DNA of 35,004 nt. Source: a bacterium (GTDB lineage: Bacteria > UBP14 > UBA6098). The notes beneath the pieces were generated by a model. The model searched no databases. It was not told where the DNA came from and saw only the letters and a list, made by a program, of their open reading frames with translations. This document shows, one piece after another, positions 1 to 8,007 of this stretch; position 1 is the first letter of the stretch; every line of letters begins with the position of its first letter. The stretch spans positions 1 to 35,004 of the forward strand of contig JAGLDC010000033.1 of NCBI GenBank assembly GCA_023145965.1, in the 5' to 3' direction. The position numbers and the translations under genes were made by a program.

Positions 1-41
1 ACCTTGGCAAGGTGGAGCTCTACCAACTGAGCTACTCCCGC
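1..41 (-). tRNA. tRNA-Gly (GCC), 5' part only, cut by the window edge
   Basis: The reverse complement begins with the 7-nt acceptor strand GCGGGAG, then TA, a D-stem GCTC/GAGC around loop AGTTGGTA, and an anticodon arm CCACC-TTGCCAA-GGT. The seven-base loop TTGCCAA puts GCC at the anticodon, so it reads glycine GGC/GGU codons. The rest of the anticodon stem, variable loop, T arm and acceptor 3' strand lie beyond position 1. It sits 49 nt downstream of the glmU-like stop codon on the same strand, so it could be read through from that operon. No separate promoter is obvious in the short gap. Confidence 0.92.
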
Positions 42-90
42 AAATGCGATGTAAAAATAATTTTGACTTTCGCTGTTGTCAATATGTTTT

Positions 91-1287
91 TTATTTTTTA
101 TTCCAATTCGCTTTATATATATTCTTCAAAAGCGATTCCTCTTCCGGTTGCAACTCTTCACCACGGCGCGACATTACTACTTTTGCGGTGGATATTGCCT
201 TTTCAAATTCATATTCCACATAGCCCTGGGAGGTTCCCCATGAAAAGCTCTTAATAAATTTTGGTGGAAGTCCCGTGCCATAATGATTTACAGACACTCC
301 AATATAAGTTCCCGAGTTTAAAAGCGCACCGATACCAGTTTTCGAATGATCGCCTATAAAACTTCCCACCTTTATTCTTCCAGTGTCTATCTGGCCATCA
401 CCAAAATCGATACGAATTTTTCCATAATTGTTTTTCAGGTCGCTAGTTGTGGTCAATGCGCCAAGATTGACCCATTGGCCAATATAGGAGTGTCCCACGA
501 ATCCCTCGTGGCCTTTATTAGAATAACCTATGAAAATTGATGATTCGACTTCTCCAGCGATTTTGCACATGGGTCCAAAACTGCAGTCTTCGCGAATCCA
601 GCCCGACAACACAACAGTATCCTGCCCAATGAAACAAGGCCCTTGAATAATTGCGCCGGGGCGGATTATCGCACCACGAGACACTATAATAGGCCCTTCG
701 CGAGCATCGAGAACAGCACCAGCGAAAACCTCGGCACCGCGCTCGATTGCAACGGCGTTTTCGCCATAAATCGCGGCCTGCGGATGAACCTGACCATCGA
801 TAGCCCGACGAAAATTCTCGTCGAAATCGGCAGTAATAATGGAGGCATTGATATTAACAAGATCCCAAATTGCAGGCACGATAATAAGATCGAGCTCGAA
901 AACCGGCCAATCGGGTGGAATTTCAAACCAACCTTTATCGAAAGGCTTGTGCGTTAGGATTGCTACAACAGTCTCATCGACTTTAAAAATTGCGTCGCCC
1001 TCGGCTGATTCGACCATCCGTGCAAATTCCAAATTATAGACTACATTTGGCTTCAAATATAATGTGCGCCCAGTCTCGTCCTTCGGAATAAATGATTTAT
1101 TGGATTTAACCGAATAGACTTCAGCCACGCTTGGACAGGCTCTTAACTCTAGTGCTGAATTAGGAAAAAGCTTCCTAATTCGCTCTTCGAATGTAAAACA
1201 TCCGGCCAAAAGAGATACTACCGGCCTTGTCTCCGATAACGGTCGGAAATTACTCGCGCAAAAATCGAGAACAACTATATTCAACAT
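91..1287 (-). CDS. Alternative GlmU-type sugar-1-phosphate nucleotidyltransferase/acetyltransferase
   Basis: A 398-aa two-part protein. The N-terminal region (about 1-160) starts MLNIVVLDFCASNFRPLSET and has the 'RPxxxLLAGxxTFEERIRK' pattern of the alternative bacterial GlmU family, which lacks the usual LAAGxGTRM signature. From about residue 165 hexapeptide-type turns appear (AAIYGENAVAIERGAEVFAG, GAIIRPGAIIQGP, GQDTVVLSG, GYSNKGHEGFVGHSYIG), giving a left-handed beta-helix acyltransferase domain. Known family role: making UDP-GlcNAc or a related sugar nucleotide for the envelope. The start ATG shares one base with the korC stop (TAATG), so translation is probably coupled and this is the last protein gene of the operon. 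Substrate specificity is inferred, not visible. Confidence 0.8.
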   Translation of the reverse strand: MLNIVVLDFCASNFRPLSETRPVVSLLAGCFTFEERIRKLFPNSALELRACPSVAEVYSVKSNKSFIPKDETGRTLYLKPNVVYNLEFARMVESAEGDAIFKVDETVVAILTHKPFDKGWFEIPPDWPVFELDLIIVPAIWDLVNINASIITADFDENFRRAIDGQVHPQAAIYGENAVAIERGAEVFAGAVLDAREGPIIVSRGAIIRPGAIIQGPCFIGQDTVVLSGWIREDCSFGPMCKIAGEVESSIFIGYSNKGHEGFVGHSYIGQWVNLGALTTTSDLKNNYGKIRIDFGDGQIDTGRIKVGSFIGDHSKTGIGALLNSGTYIGVSVNHYGTGLPPKFIKSFSWGTSQGYVEYEFEKAISTAKVVMSRRGEELQPEEESLLKNIYKANWNKK

Positions 1288-1931
1288 TATATTCTGTCGA
1301 TCTCCGTTTCATAGGATTCTTCTTTTAAAGCGCCCGATTCCCCGGCGGCTTCTATCTTCTTTGCCAGATCATAACCAAGCTTAATCGCTTTGAGATTACT
1401 AGCCTCGAACCTTTGAGGAAATCTCTCGGCAAGGAATTTCTCTATGGACTTCTTCGTCACTATCTTTGTGTATTGAGTAATAAATCCCAAACACACAACA
1501 TTGGTAGCAACAACCGAACCAAGTTTTTCCCTTACAATTTCCACAAAAGGCACCTCGATATAAGGGTGTTCGGGTTTTTGTTTCACATTATCGGCATCGA
1601 TAATCATCAAACCATTAAGTTTTAAAAGGTTGGCATAGGCATTGGCCGATGGTTGTGTCAAAGCCAAAAGAAGATCGAGTTCTGTAGCTTCAGGAAAATA
1701 TATTTCCTTAGATGAAATAATTACATCACAACGCGCCATGCCGCCGCGAGCTTCGGGGCCATATGACTGAGTGTGAACAGCATTCTTATTGTCGCCCACA
1801 GAGATAGCCTCGGCAAGAATAACACCTGCCGTAATCAGTCCTTGTCCCCCCGAACCTGATAGACGAATCTCATATCTATCTTCGATAAAGCCATTTTGTC
1901 TTTTCTGTGCGCCGTTTTTATTCTTCGACAT
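1287..1931 (-). CDS. korC: 2-oxoacid:ferredoxin oxidoreductase, gamma subunit
   Basis: A 214-aa protein with the gamma-subunit hallmarks: LSGSGGQGLITAGVILAEA at about 24-42, then HTQSYGPEARGGMARCDVII, then LLLALTQPSANAY. This subunit completes the thiamine-pyrophosphate enzyme that oxidatively decarboxylates a 2-oxoacid to its CoA thioester with ferredoxin as acceptor, or runs in reverse. The start overlaps the korB end by 14 nt and the stop shares a base with the next start, so the gene is embedded in an operon. The neighbouring succinyl-CoA ligase genes favour 2-oxoglutarate as substrate; this is contextual. The last 20 or so residues are Glu-rich and probably flexible. Confidence 0.9.
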   Translation of the reverse strand: MSKNKNGAQKRQNGFIEDRYEIRLSGSGGQGLITAGVILAEAISVGDNKNAVHTQSYGPEARGGMARCDVIISSKEIYFPEATELDLLLALTQPSANAYANLLKLNGLMIIDADNVKQKPEHPYIEVPFVEIVREKLGSVVATNVVCLGFITQYTKIVTKKSIEKFLAERFPQRFEASNLKAIKLGYDLAKKIEAAGESGALKEESYETEIDRI

Positions 1932-2769
1932 TGGTTGCCTCCTCTCTAACTTGATGGCTCATTTCGGCATATATCGTCGTGTATTCCGCTCTGGTATTAT
2001 CCTCGACAAATTCGCCTACCGGGAATTTATCAACTTTTTCCTCATCGCTAAGTTTTTCCCAAGCCTTAAGATTCACGCCCTTTTCTTTTTGCCAATTCAG
2101 CATCTCTACTGGATTTTTAAAATCATTCAATCTTCCGTAAAGCACAGGACACTGGCTAATAACCTCGACCATAGAGAAGCCTTTATGGGTGAGGGCTTTC
2201 TTTATATACTTCGAAGTATGCACGATATGATAATTCGTTCCGCGCGCTACATAGGTAGCTCCAGCGGAGGATGCTAGCTTAACAGCATCGAATGGAGGAT
2301 CGATGCTCCCATAGGGTGCTGTATGAGCATAACTATCAAGCGGAGTAGTGGGAGAGACTTGCCCCCCGGTCATACCATAAATGTAGTTGTTTATCAATAT
2401 CATACTGATATCGATATTTCTACGGCATGCATGAATAAAATGATTGCCTCCTATGGCAAGCGCGTCGCCATCTCCGGAAACAACAATCACCTTCATGTCC
2501 GGGCGCACCATCTTTATTCCGGTAGCGAAGGGCAAGGCCCTTCCGTGCGTGGTATGAAGTGTGTTGAAATCAACATAGATCGGCATTCGAGAACTACAAC
2601 CTATGCCACTTATGAGTGCTACGTTGTTCTTGTTTATCCCTAATTCATGAATAGCACGAATTATAGCACTCATCACAGCCCCTATTCCACAACCGGGACA
2701 CCAGACTGTCGGAAATTTCTTCTGGATTCTCAAATAATCGTGATATGGACTTATTGTTTCGAGTTCCAT
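1918..2769 (-). CDS. korB: 2-oxoacid:ferredoxin oxidoreductase, beta (TPP-binding) subunit
   Basis: A 283-aa subunit binding thiamine pyrophosphate. Visible motifs: WCPGCGIG with C24 and C27, GIGCSSR with C58, and VVSGDGDALAIGGNH, where GDGD at 99-102 followed by LINNYIYGMTGGQ forms the Mg/TPP site. The GMTGGQxSPTTP stretch is typical of 2-oxoglutarate/2-oxoacid enzymes. Start ATG at 2769 is preceded by GGAG eight bases upstream and lies 10 nt after korA. There is no fused ferredoxin domain; the iron-sulphur clusters come from KorD and possibly from cysteines here. Length matches the family. Confidence 0.93.
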   Translation of the reverse strand: MELETISPYHDYLRIQKKFPTVWCPGCGIGAVMSAIIRAIHELGINKNNVALISGIGCSSRMPIYVDFNTLHTTHGRALPFATGIKMVRPDMKVIVVSGDGDALAIGGNHFIHACRRNIDISMILINNYIYGMTGGQVSPTTPLDSYAHTAPYGSIDPPFDAVKLASSAGATYVARGTNYHIVHTSKYIKKALTHKGFSMVEVISQCPVLYGRLNDFKNPVEMLNWQKEKGVNLKAWEKLSDEEKVDKFPVGEFVEDNTRAEYTTIYAEMSHQVREEATNVEE

Positions 2770-2779
2770 TTTAACTCCA

Positions 2780-3940
2780 TTATTTCTTATTATGAAGCTC
2801 TATAAGCTTCTCATATATTTCTTCGGGTTCAATAACGAGACCGTCATAGCGAAAAGCGCCGCTGACCTTACACTGCCCCATAGCATAACGATCAACCTCG
2901 CGAATGATTTGCCCCATGTTCATTTCAGCAACAAGAATACCCTTAACCTTCGCCGCGATCTGATAAACTTTCCTTCCGGGGAAGGGCCAAAGAGTCTTTA
3001 ATTTAAGCAAGCCTACGCGTATCCCGCGTGCTCGTGCCTTCCTAACAGCACTCATGGCAGCTCTTGCAGCGGAACCATAAGAAACCACCGCATAAAGCGC
3101 ATCATCCATGTATTCTTCATCGTAAATAATTATTTCTTTACGATGAGCGTGAATCTTTTTGCGCAGTTTGGTCAACATCTGCTCGACCTCGGAAGGCACA
3201 GAGGTTGGAAAACCAAATTCATCATGCGTAAGACCTGTTACATTATATCTGTAACCCTCACCAAAAGCCACAAACTCGCTAATCTCACTCGGAGTGTTGC
3301 TGTAAGGCTTATAAAATTCAGGTGGAACGCTCGGATAAGCGCGATTCTTTATCTTAATATCCTCGAGATCGGGAATAACAATTTTTTCGCGCATGTGGCC
3401 GAGCATCTCATCCATGAGCAAAATCACCGGAGTGTTGAAGGTCTCCGAACAATTAAACGCGTGAATAGTGAGGTCGTATATCTCCTGCACACTACTCGGC
3501 GAGATAACGATTGAAGTGTAGTCACCGTGAGTTCCCCATCTACTTTGCATAACATCGGATTGAGAAAGCTTGGTCGGAAGGCCTGTGCTCGGCCCGCCAC
3601 GCATAACATTAATTATAACAATAGGGATTTCAGAGATATAGGCGAATCCCAAGTTTTCTTGCATGAGGCTGAATCCCGGGCCGGATGTAGCAGTCATCGC
3701 CTTGGCGCCAGCTAGAGAGGCCCCGATTATCGACGCAATGGAGGCTATCTCATCTTCCATTTGAATAAACGCACCACCGACAAGAGGAAGTTTTTCGGCA
3801 CAACCTTCAGCGATCTCCGTGGAAGGCGTTATAGGGTAACCCCCAAAGAAACTGCAACCCACTGCAAGAGCAGCTTCGACAACAGCTTCATTCCCCTGAA
3901 GGAAGGTCGGCGTTCCTTTCTTATTTGTTTTATTAGCCAT
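2780..3940 (-). CDS. korA: 2-oxoacid:ferredoxin oxidoreductase, alpha subunit
   Basis: A 386-aa subunit containing the pyrimidine-binding and core domains of the KorA/PorA family. Motifs seen: LQGNEAVVEAALAVGCSFFG, GYPITPSTEIAE, TSGPGFSLMQE, NVMRGGPSTGLPTK and SQSDVMQSRWGTHGDY; a C-terminal transketolase-like domain carries AAVSYGSAARAAM and GLLKLKTLWPFP. I chose ATG 3940 rather than the more upstream in-frame ATG at 3964: GAGG sits eight bases before it and it overlaps the korD stop by 8 nt (ATGGCTAA), a typical coupled junction. The GPSTGLPTK pattern plus adjacent sucCD supports 2-oxoglutarate rather than pyruvate. Confidence 0.92.
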   Translation of the reverse strand: MANKTNKKGTPTFLQGNEAVVEAALAVGCSFFGGYPITPSTEIAEGCAEKLPLVGGAFIQMEDEIASIASIIGASLAGAKAMTATSGPGFSLMQENLGFAYISEIPIVIINVMRGGPSTGLPTKLSQSDVMQSRWGTHGDYTSIVISPSSVQEIYDLTIHAFNCSETFNTPVILLMDEMLGHMREKIVIPDLEDIKIKNRAYPSVPPEFYKPYSNTPSEISEFVAFGEGYRYNVTGLTHDEFGFPTSVPSEVEQMLTKLRKKIHAHRKEIIIYDEEYMDDALYAVVSYGSAARAAMSAVRKARARGIRVGLLKLKTLWPFPGRKVYQIAAKVKGILVAEMNMGQIIREVDRYAMGQCKVSGAFRYDGLVIEPEEIYEKLIELHNKK

Positions 3941-4370
3941 TTTTGGCCTCATCTTTCTTATCATTAGCCAAAGCCTTTTTAGCGGCTTTGTTTGCCTCTA
4001 ATTTGCACGACTTATCATCGCCAGCCTCGCACAGGAGTTTCTTAATTCGCACGGTCTCATCCTCTGTTGGCTTATTCTCAGGTAACTCGGGACCTTTAAT
4101 GATGGCCATATCAGGACATCTAAGCCAGCATAGACCACAAAGTGTGCATTTGTCGGGATGTGCTAGATAAGGAAGTCCATCTGCCCTTTCCTCTAGGGCT
4201 TTCGTAGGGCAAAAAGTCGTACAAATCCCGCAACGCTTGCACCATACCTCAAAAATAACAATTTTCCCTTGTGGTCGAACACTCTCCCCCCAAGTAGTAG
4301 GCGCCGCAGTCGTCAAACCGGATCGTATTCGACCCTCGATAGGCACCGTCTTCTTTTTTGGTTTAGCCAT
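3933..4370 (-). CDS. korD: 2-oxoacid:ferredoxin oxidoreductase, delta (2x[4Fe-4S]) subunit
   Basis: A 145-aa ferredoxin-like subunit. Two CxxCxxCxxxC clusters are visible, C44-C47-C50-C54 and C75-C78-C81-C85, each followed by Pro, enough for two [4Fe-4S] centres that pass electrons from the TPP site to free ferredoxin. The N-terminal segment (PIEGRIRSGLTTAAPTTWGE) resembles the delta subunit lead-in. The C-terminal 45 residues are unusual: Lys/Ala/Asp-rich, with extra Cys at 114 and 122 and no obvious fold. The gene starts 15 nt after the sucD stop, which physically joins the Kor complex genes to succinyl-CoA ligase. Confidence 0.92.
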   Translation of the reverse strand: MAKPKKKTVPIEGRIRSGLTTAAPTTWGESVRPQGKIVIFEVWCKRCGICTTFCPTKALEERADGLPYLAHPDKCTLCGLCWLRCPDMAIIKGPELPENKPTEDETVRIKKLLCEAGDDKSCKLEANKAAKKALANDKKDEAKNG

Positions 4371-4385
4371 AATACAATTCCTCCA

Positions 4386-5258
4386 TTATTTATTAAAAAC
4401 TCGTGCGAGAAGTAAAGGAACCTCGCTCGGGATTCTCGCCACAGGAACCGAGGCTTTCTCAAAAACCTCAATCTTATTCAGGGCCGATTCTCCCTCACCA
4501 AATACTATTGCTCCAGCATGCCCCATCTTTTGTCCTTTTGGAGCTGAAATACCGGCAACATAGGCCACCACAGGTTTTGTCATATTTCTAATATATTCGG
4601 CGGCGTGCTGTTCATCATCGCCGCCTATTTCACCAATTAAAACAACAGCACCTGTTTCATCATCACTCTCAAGTCTAGCGAGAACATCGACAAACGAGGT
4701 GCCTACAATAACATCTCCACCAAGGCCGACACACGTGGATTGCCCAAAACCAGCATTAGACAAACAATCCACTATCTCGTATGTCAGAGTACCAGAACGG
4801 GACACCACTCCAACCGAACCTTTTTTAAATATCTTACCGGGCATTATACCCAGCAGTGACTTGCCTACGGAAACCAATCCGGGGCAATTAGGGCCGATAA
4901 GTTCGACCATTTTCGACCGATAGTAATGATGAACCTTTGCCATGTCAATAGTAGGAATTTTTTCTGTTATACAAACAACCAAACTTATATAATCAGAGTC
5001 CACCGCCTCATATAAGGCATCGACCGCTTTATCCGCAGGAACAAAGATTATTGAAGCGTCTGCTTCAGTTGACTGCATTGCTTTATAAATACTATCATAT
5101 ACAGGGATGCCGTGAACCTTACTCCCCCCTTTTCCGGGGGAAATGCCAGCAACAATTCGAGTGCCATATTCGAGCATACGCTTTGTATGGAATGAACCAT
5201 CCCGTCCGGTAATCCCCTGAACAATAACACGAGTATTTTCATCGATATAGATTGACAT
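4386..5258 (-). CDS. sucD: Succinyl-CoA ligase, alpha subunit
   Basis: A 290-aa subunit that carries the phosphohistidine. Start ATG 5258 gives [20 protein letters not shown], the normal SucD N terminus; an in-frame ATG at 5282 lies inside sucC and would add eight unlikely residues. Motifs: [15 protein letters not shown] for CoA binding, GPNCPGLVS at 123-131, SRSGTLTYE, and KMGHAGAIV with the active-site H247. It interconverts succinyl-CoA and succinate with formation of a nucleoside triphosphate. One base separates the sucC stop from this start, so translation is tightly coupled. Directly downstream are the four kor genes whose product would be its substrate. Confidence 0.95.
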   Translation of the reverse strand: MSIYIDENTRVIVQGITGRDGSFHTKRMLEYGTRIVAGISPGKGGSKVHGIPVYDSIYKAMQSTEADASIIFVPADKAVDALYEAVDSDYISLVVCITEKIPTIDMAKVHHYYRSKMVELIGPNCPGLVSVGKSLLGIMPGKIFKKGSVGVVSRSGTLTYEIVDCLSNAGFGQSTCVGLGGDVIVGTSFVDVLARLESDDETGAVVLIGEIGGDDEQHAAEYIRNMTKPVVAYVAGISAPKGQKMGHAGAIVFGEGESALNKIEVFEKASVPVARIPSEVPLLLARVFNK

Positions 5259-5259
5259 C

Positions 5260-6381
5260 CTAATACTGCAACGCTTTCTCAATTAAATTATCCATAGAAT
5301 CGAAGATTTTCACTCCTGTTTTCTGGAGTATATCTCTGGCTAAATCGCCATTTGTTCCCTTCATCCTTGCAAAGATAGGGATAGTTAGATGGTCTTTTTC
5401 CATCGATGACGCTATTCCGCGAGCAATTTCATCACACCGAGTTAAACCGCCGAAAATATTTATTATTATTTCTTTGACTTTTTTATTTTCTAAAATCAAT
5501 TCCATAGCAATCTCGACCTTACTGCTACTGCTACTTCCACCGATATCGAGGAAATTTGCCGGCTTTCCGCCGTGGGCGAGAATGCAATCCATGGTGGCCA
5601 TGGCAAGGCCCGCACCATTGACTATACAACCGATATTGCCATCGAGAGGAACATAGCTAATTCCTGCATTTTTGGCTTTAGAACTTAGACTTTTAGCGGA
5701 ATCTGAAAAGCTGGAAAAATCTGGATGGCGGAAAAAGCAATTATCATCGAGAACGATTTTGGCATCAAGGGCGAAAACCTCTCCATGGCTATCTACAGCT
5801 AGCGGATTAATTTCAAGAAGCATCGCATCGAGACCAATAAAAGCGGAATAAAGCCTTTTAATTAGCTCTTCCATTTCCAATAAATGAGGATATCCTTCGA
5901 AAAGGGCCTTGGCAATTTCTCGCGATTTATACTCCCTGAGCCCGATTATTGGATCGACGTAAAATTTCTTAATTGCTTCAGGATTGCTCCTTGCAATAGC
6001 CTCTATTTCCATTCCCCCTGTGGGGGATACCATAATTACAGGAGATTTAGCTAAGCGGTCGATCGATACCGAGATAAACATCTCTCTTTGGACATCGGCA
6101 GCCTTCTGGACGAGTATTCTATCGACAGTGTACCCGCGAATCGTTTTGGCAAAAATCTCTCTAACTGAAGCTTCAACTTCGCTGGGATTATGAGCAATCT
6201 TTATACCGCCAGCTTTGCCTCTTCCTCCACAAGGAACTTGCGCTTTCAGAACTACGGGTGATCCAAGTTCATTATATATTTTCAGCGCACTTTCTTTGTC
6301 GAAACAAACAGCGCTACTCAGTACCGGTATTCCGTATTTATCAGACAAGAGTTTTTGAGCTTGATATTCAAGCAGTTTCAT
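5260..6381 (-). CDS. sucC: Succinyl-CoA ligase, beta subunit
   Basis: A 373-aa ATP-grasp subunit beginning MKLLEYQAQKLLSDKYGIPV. Visible blocks: VVLKAQVPCGGRGKAGGIKIA (nucleotide-binding lobe), LLEINPLAVDSHGEVFALDAKIVLDDN (metal/nucleotide site), GNIGCIVNGAGLAMATMD and PANFLDIGGSSSSSKVEIA (ligase domain contacting the phosphohistidine), and INIFGGLTRCDEIA. Length is normal for SucC. The start ATG overlaps the cca stop by 4 nt (ATGA). No strong SD is seen, which fits translational coupling to cca. ADP versus GDP preference cannot be decided from sequence alone. Confidence 0.95.
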   Translation of the reverse strand: MKLLEYQAQKLLSDKYGIPVLSSAVCFDKESALKIYNELGSPVVLKAQVPCGGRGKAGGIKIAHNPSEVEASVREIFAKTIRGYTVDRILVQKAADVQREMFISVSIDRLAKSPVIMVSPTGGMEIEAIARSNPEAIKKFYVDPIIGLREYKSREIAKALFEGYPHLLEMEELIKRLYSAFIGLDAMLLEINPLAVDSHGEVFALDAKIVLDDNCFFRHPDFSSFSDSAKSLSSKAKNAGISYVPLDGNIGCIVNGAGLAMATMDCILAHGGKPANFLDIGGSSSSSKVEIAMELILENKKVKEIIINIFGGLTRCDEIARGIASSMEKDHLTIPIFARMKGTNGDLARDILQKTGVKIFDSMDNLIEKALQY

Positions 6382-7763
6382 CTATCTGTGCCCGATTTCG
6401 AGTAAGTGTCGATTTGTCTCAATTTTGCTAAGAGCAGTTCGCGCTCATTCATTGATGGATCATCGATAACTAATTCGAGGAAATCATCGAGAATTTTTCC
6501 TACTGTCGGTCCTTGATTGATATTGAGAACGCGCATAACGTCTTCGCCATTAATCTCGAGGTCTTTAACAGAGAGCGGAGGTTTTTCACTCAGAATTTTG
6601 TCGATTTGCCTTTGGTAATACTCGTCGGAGGTCTTATCTCTATCTGTGCCTTGCGCTTCGATATCCGCATAGCGAAGCGCAAAGAGGTCATCAAGAAGGT
6701 CGATACCTACATTGCGAACGAACCTGCGAATACCCTTATCAGTTTGCGCTTGAGTGAACATATGAAACCGAACCAACTTAGCCACGCGCTCGGTGAGGTC
6801 TTTTGAAAACATCAAACGCGCCATAATCCTCCGCGTCATTTTCTCTCCAAGATTTTGATGTCCATAGAATATTGCGCGGTCGCGTTCGGGGAGGTATTTC
6901 CTTCGAGCGGGCTTTCCTATATCGTGAAAAAGAGCCGCGAGACGAACAGGCAAAATAGATGGTGAAAAATCCACCGCTGCCAATAAGTGCTCGAAGACGT
7001 CGTGCGCATGCCAACCGCCTTCCTGCGAAACATCGACACAAACACCGAGCTCTGGAATGAAATACTGTAAAAGTCCCCAATCTTTACAAAGCCTCAAAGC
7101 AACGGATGGTTTAGGAAGAAGTAATATCTTCCGAAGCTCTTCAGCGATCCGCTCGGGCGCAATAGTGGAAATCGAGGCCGCAGAAGATTTAAGCTGTTTT
7201 AAAGTTCTTTCTTCGATATTAAGCCCGCAGCGACCACAAATATATGCTGCGCGAATACATCTCAATGGATCGGCCACAAATGTTGAATCGCTAACCATCC
7301 GTAATACGAAATTTTCAATGTCTTTTGCCCCATTAAAAGGATCGATTAGCTTTCCATTGCGAAGATCAAGGGCCAGGGCATTGACGGTGAAATCCCTTTG
7401 CCCAAGATCCACTTCAATTTTCATTGAAGGATCGAGGCTGTCTTCGGATGTCCTCTGATCTGAGTTAAAGGCCCTCATTGAAGGAATCGAGACATCGATG
7501 GGACCCACTTTATTCTTAGGATACCATTTAATAACTGTAAAACTTTTCCCGACAGGCTCGGCTTTGCCATTATACCTGAGGAACTTCGTCAGTTCCGCGA
7601 GAGGAATAGATGTAACCAGAATATCGAGTTCTCTGTATTTGATACCTAACATAGTATCACGTAAAGCCCCACCCACAAGGTAAATACCGACTTCTTTAGG
7701 CAATTTATCTAGTTGCGATAACGGCAATTCGCGTTCGAAAACTTTTACCGAGACATTTTCCAT
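6378..7763 (-). CDS. tRNA nucleotidyltransferase / poly(A) polymerase family protein with HD domain
   Basis: A 461-aa class II nucleotidyltransferase. The N-terminal catalytic head shows IYLVGGALRDTMLGIKYRELDILVTS, where the acidic pair is Glu-x-Asp, then RDFTVNALALDLRNGKLIDPFNG and ADPLRCIRAAYICGR. The C-terminal half has an HD phosphohydrolase motif, LAALFHDIGKPARRKYL, as in bacterial Cca enzymes with an attached HD domain. The likely role is adding or repairing the CCA tail of tRNAs; poly(A) polymerase and A-adding enzymes share these motifs, so no symbol is given. ATG 7763 is preferred over an in-frame TTG at 7778. It is first in the operon ahead of sucC; no convincing -35/-10 pair was found upstream, only a TATAAT near 7790. 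Confidence 0.85.
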   Translation of the reverse strand: MENVSVKVFERELPLSQLDKLPKEVGIYLVGGALRDTMLGIKYRELDILVTSIPLAELTKFLRYNGKAEPVGKSFTVIKWYPKNKVGPIDVSIPSMRAFNSDQRTSEDSLDPSMKIEVDLGQRDFTVNALALDLRNGKLIDPFNGAKDIENFVLRMVSDSTFVADPLRCIRAAYICGRCGLNIEERTLKQLKSSAASISTIAPERIAEELRKILLLPKPSVALRLCKDWGLLQYFIPELGVCVDVSQEGGWHAHDVFEHLLAAVDFSPSILPVRLAALFHDIGKPARRKYLPERDRAIFYGHQNLGEKMTRRIMARLMFSKDLTERVAKLVRFHMFTQAQTDKGIRRFVRNVGIDLLDDLFALRYADIEAQGTDRDKTSDEYYQRQIDKILSEKPPLSVKDLEINGEDVMRVLNINQGPTVGKILDDFLELVIDDPSMNERELLLAKLRQIDTYSKSGTDR

Positions 7764-7948
7764 TATTCTAGCATTCAAAATTTAAATATCAATTATAGAT
7801 AAACCTTAAAAGTTAGAAATCAACGAATTTTTTAGAAAAGCGCTTTTATTAGCTATTAGTATAATAAAGACGCAATATGCGCTATATTACTTTGTTTTAT
7901 TCTTATCAAGAAAAAACTACTTTCCGCTTTTTCGCTCGCTCGCCGCTC

Positions 7949-7999
7949 GGGGGACGTCGTCGGCCTTTGAAGCCTTCGGCTTAGAAGGCTAGCGTGAAG
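7949..7999. repeat. Dispersed hairpin repeat, copy A
   Basis: A GC-rich element just 3' of the C25 protein gene. Core hairpin 7963-7989: outer stem GCCTTT/GAAGGC, a 2x2 internal loop (GA/TA), inner stem AGCC/GGCT and triloop TTC. It is preceded by GGGGGACGTCG and followed by TAGCGTGAAG. Copy B at 20026-20073 has the same layout with different but still complementary inner-stem bases. Being beside the 3' end of a gene it might act in termination or 3'-end protection, but no T run follows it on either strand. Confidence 0.7.
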
Positions 8000-8007
8000 C
8001 CTATATT

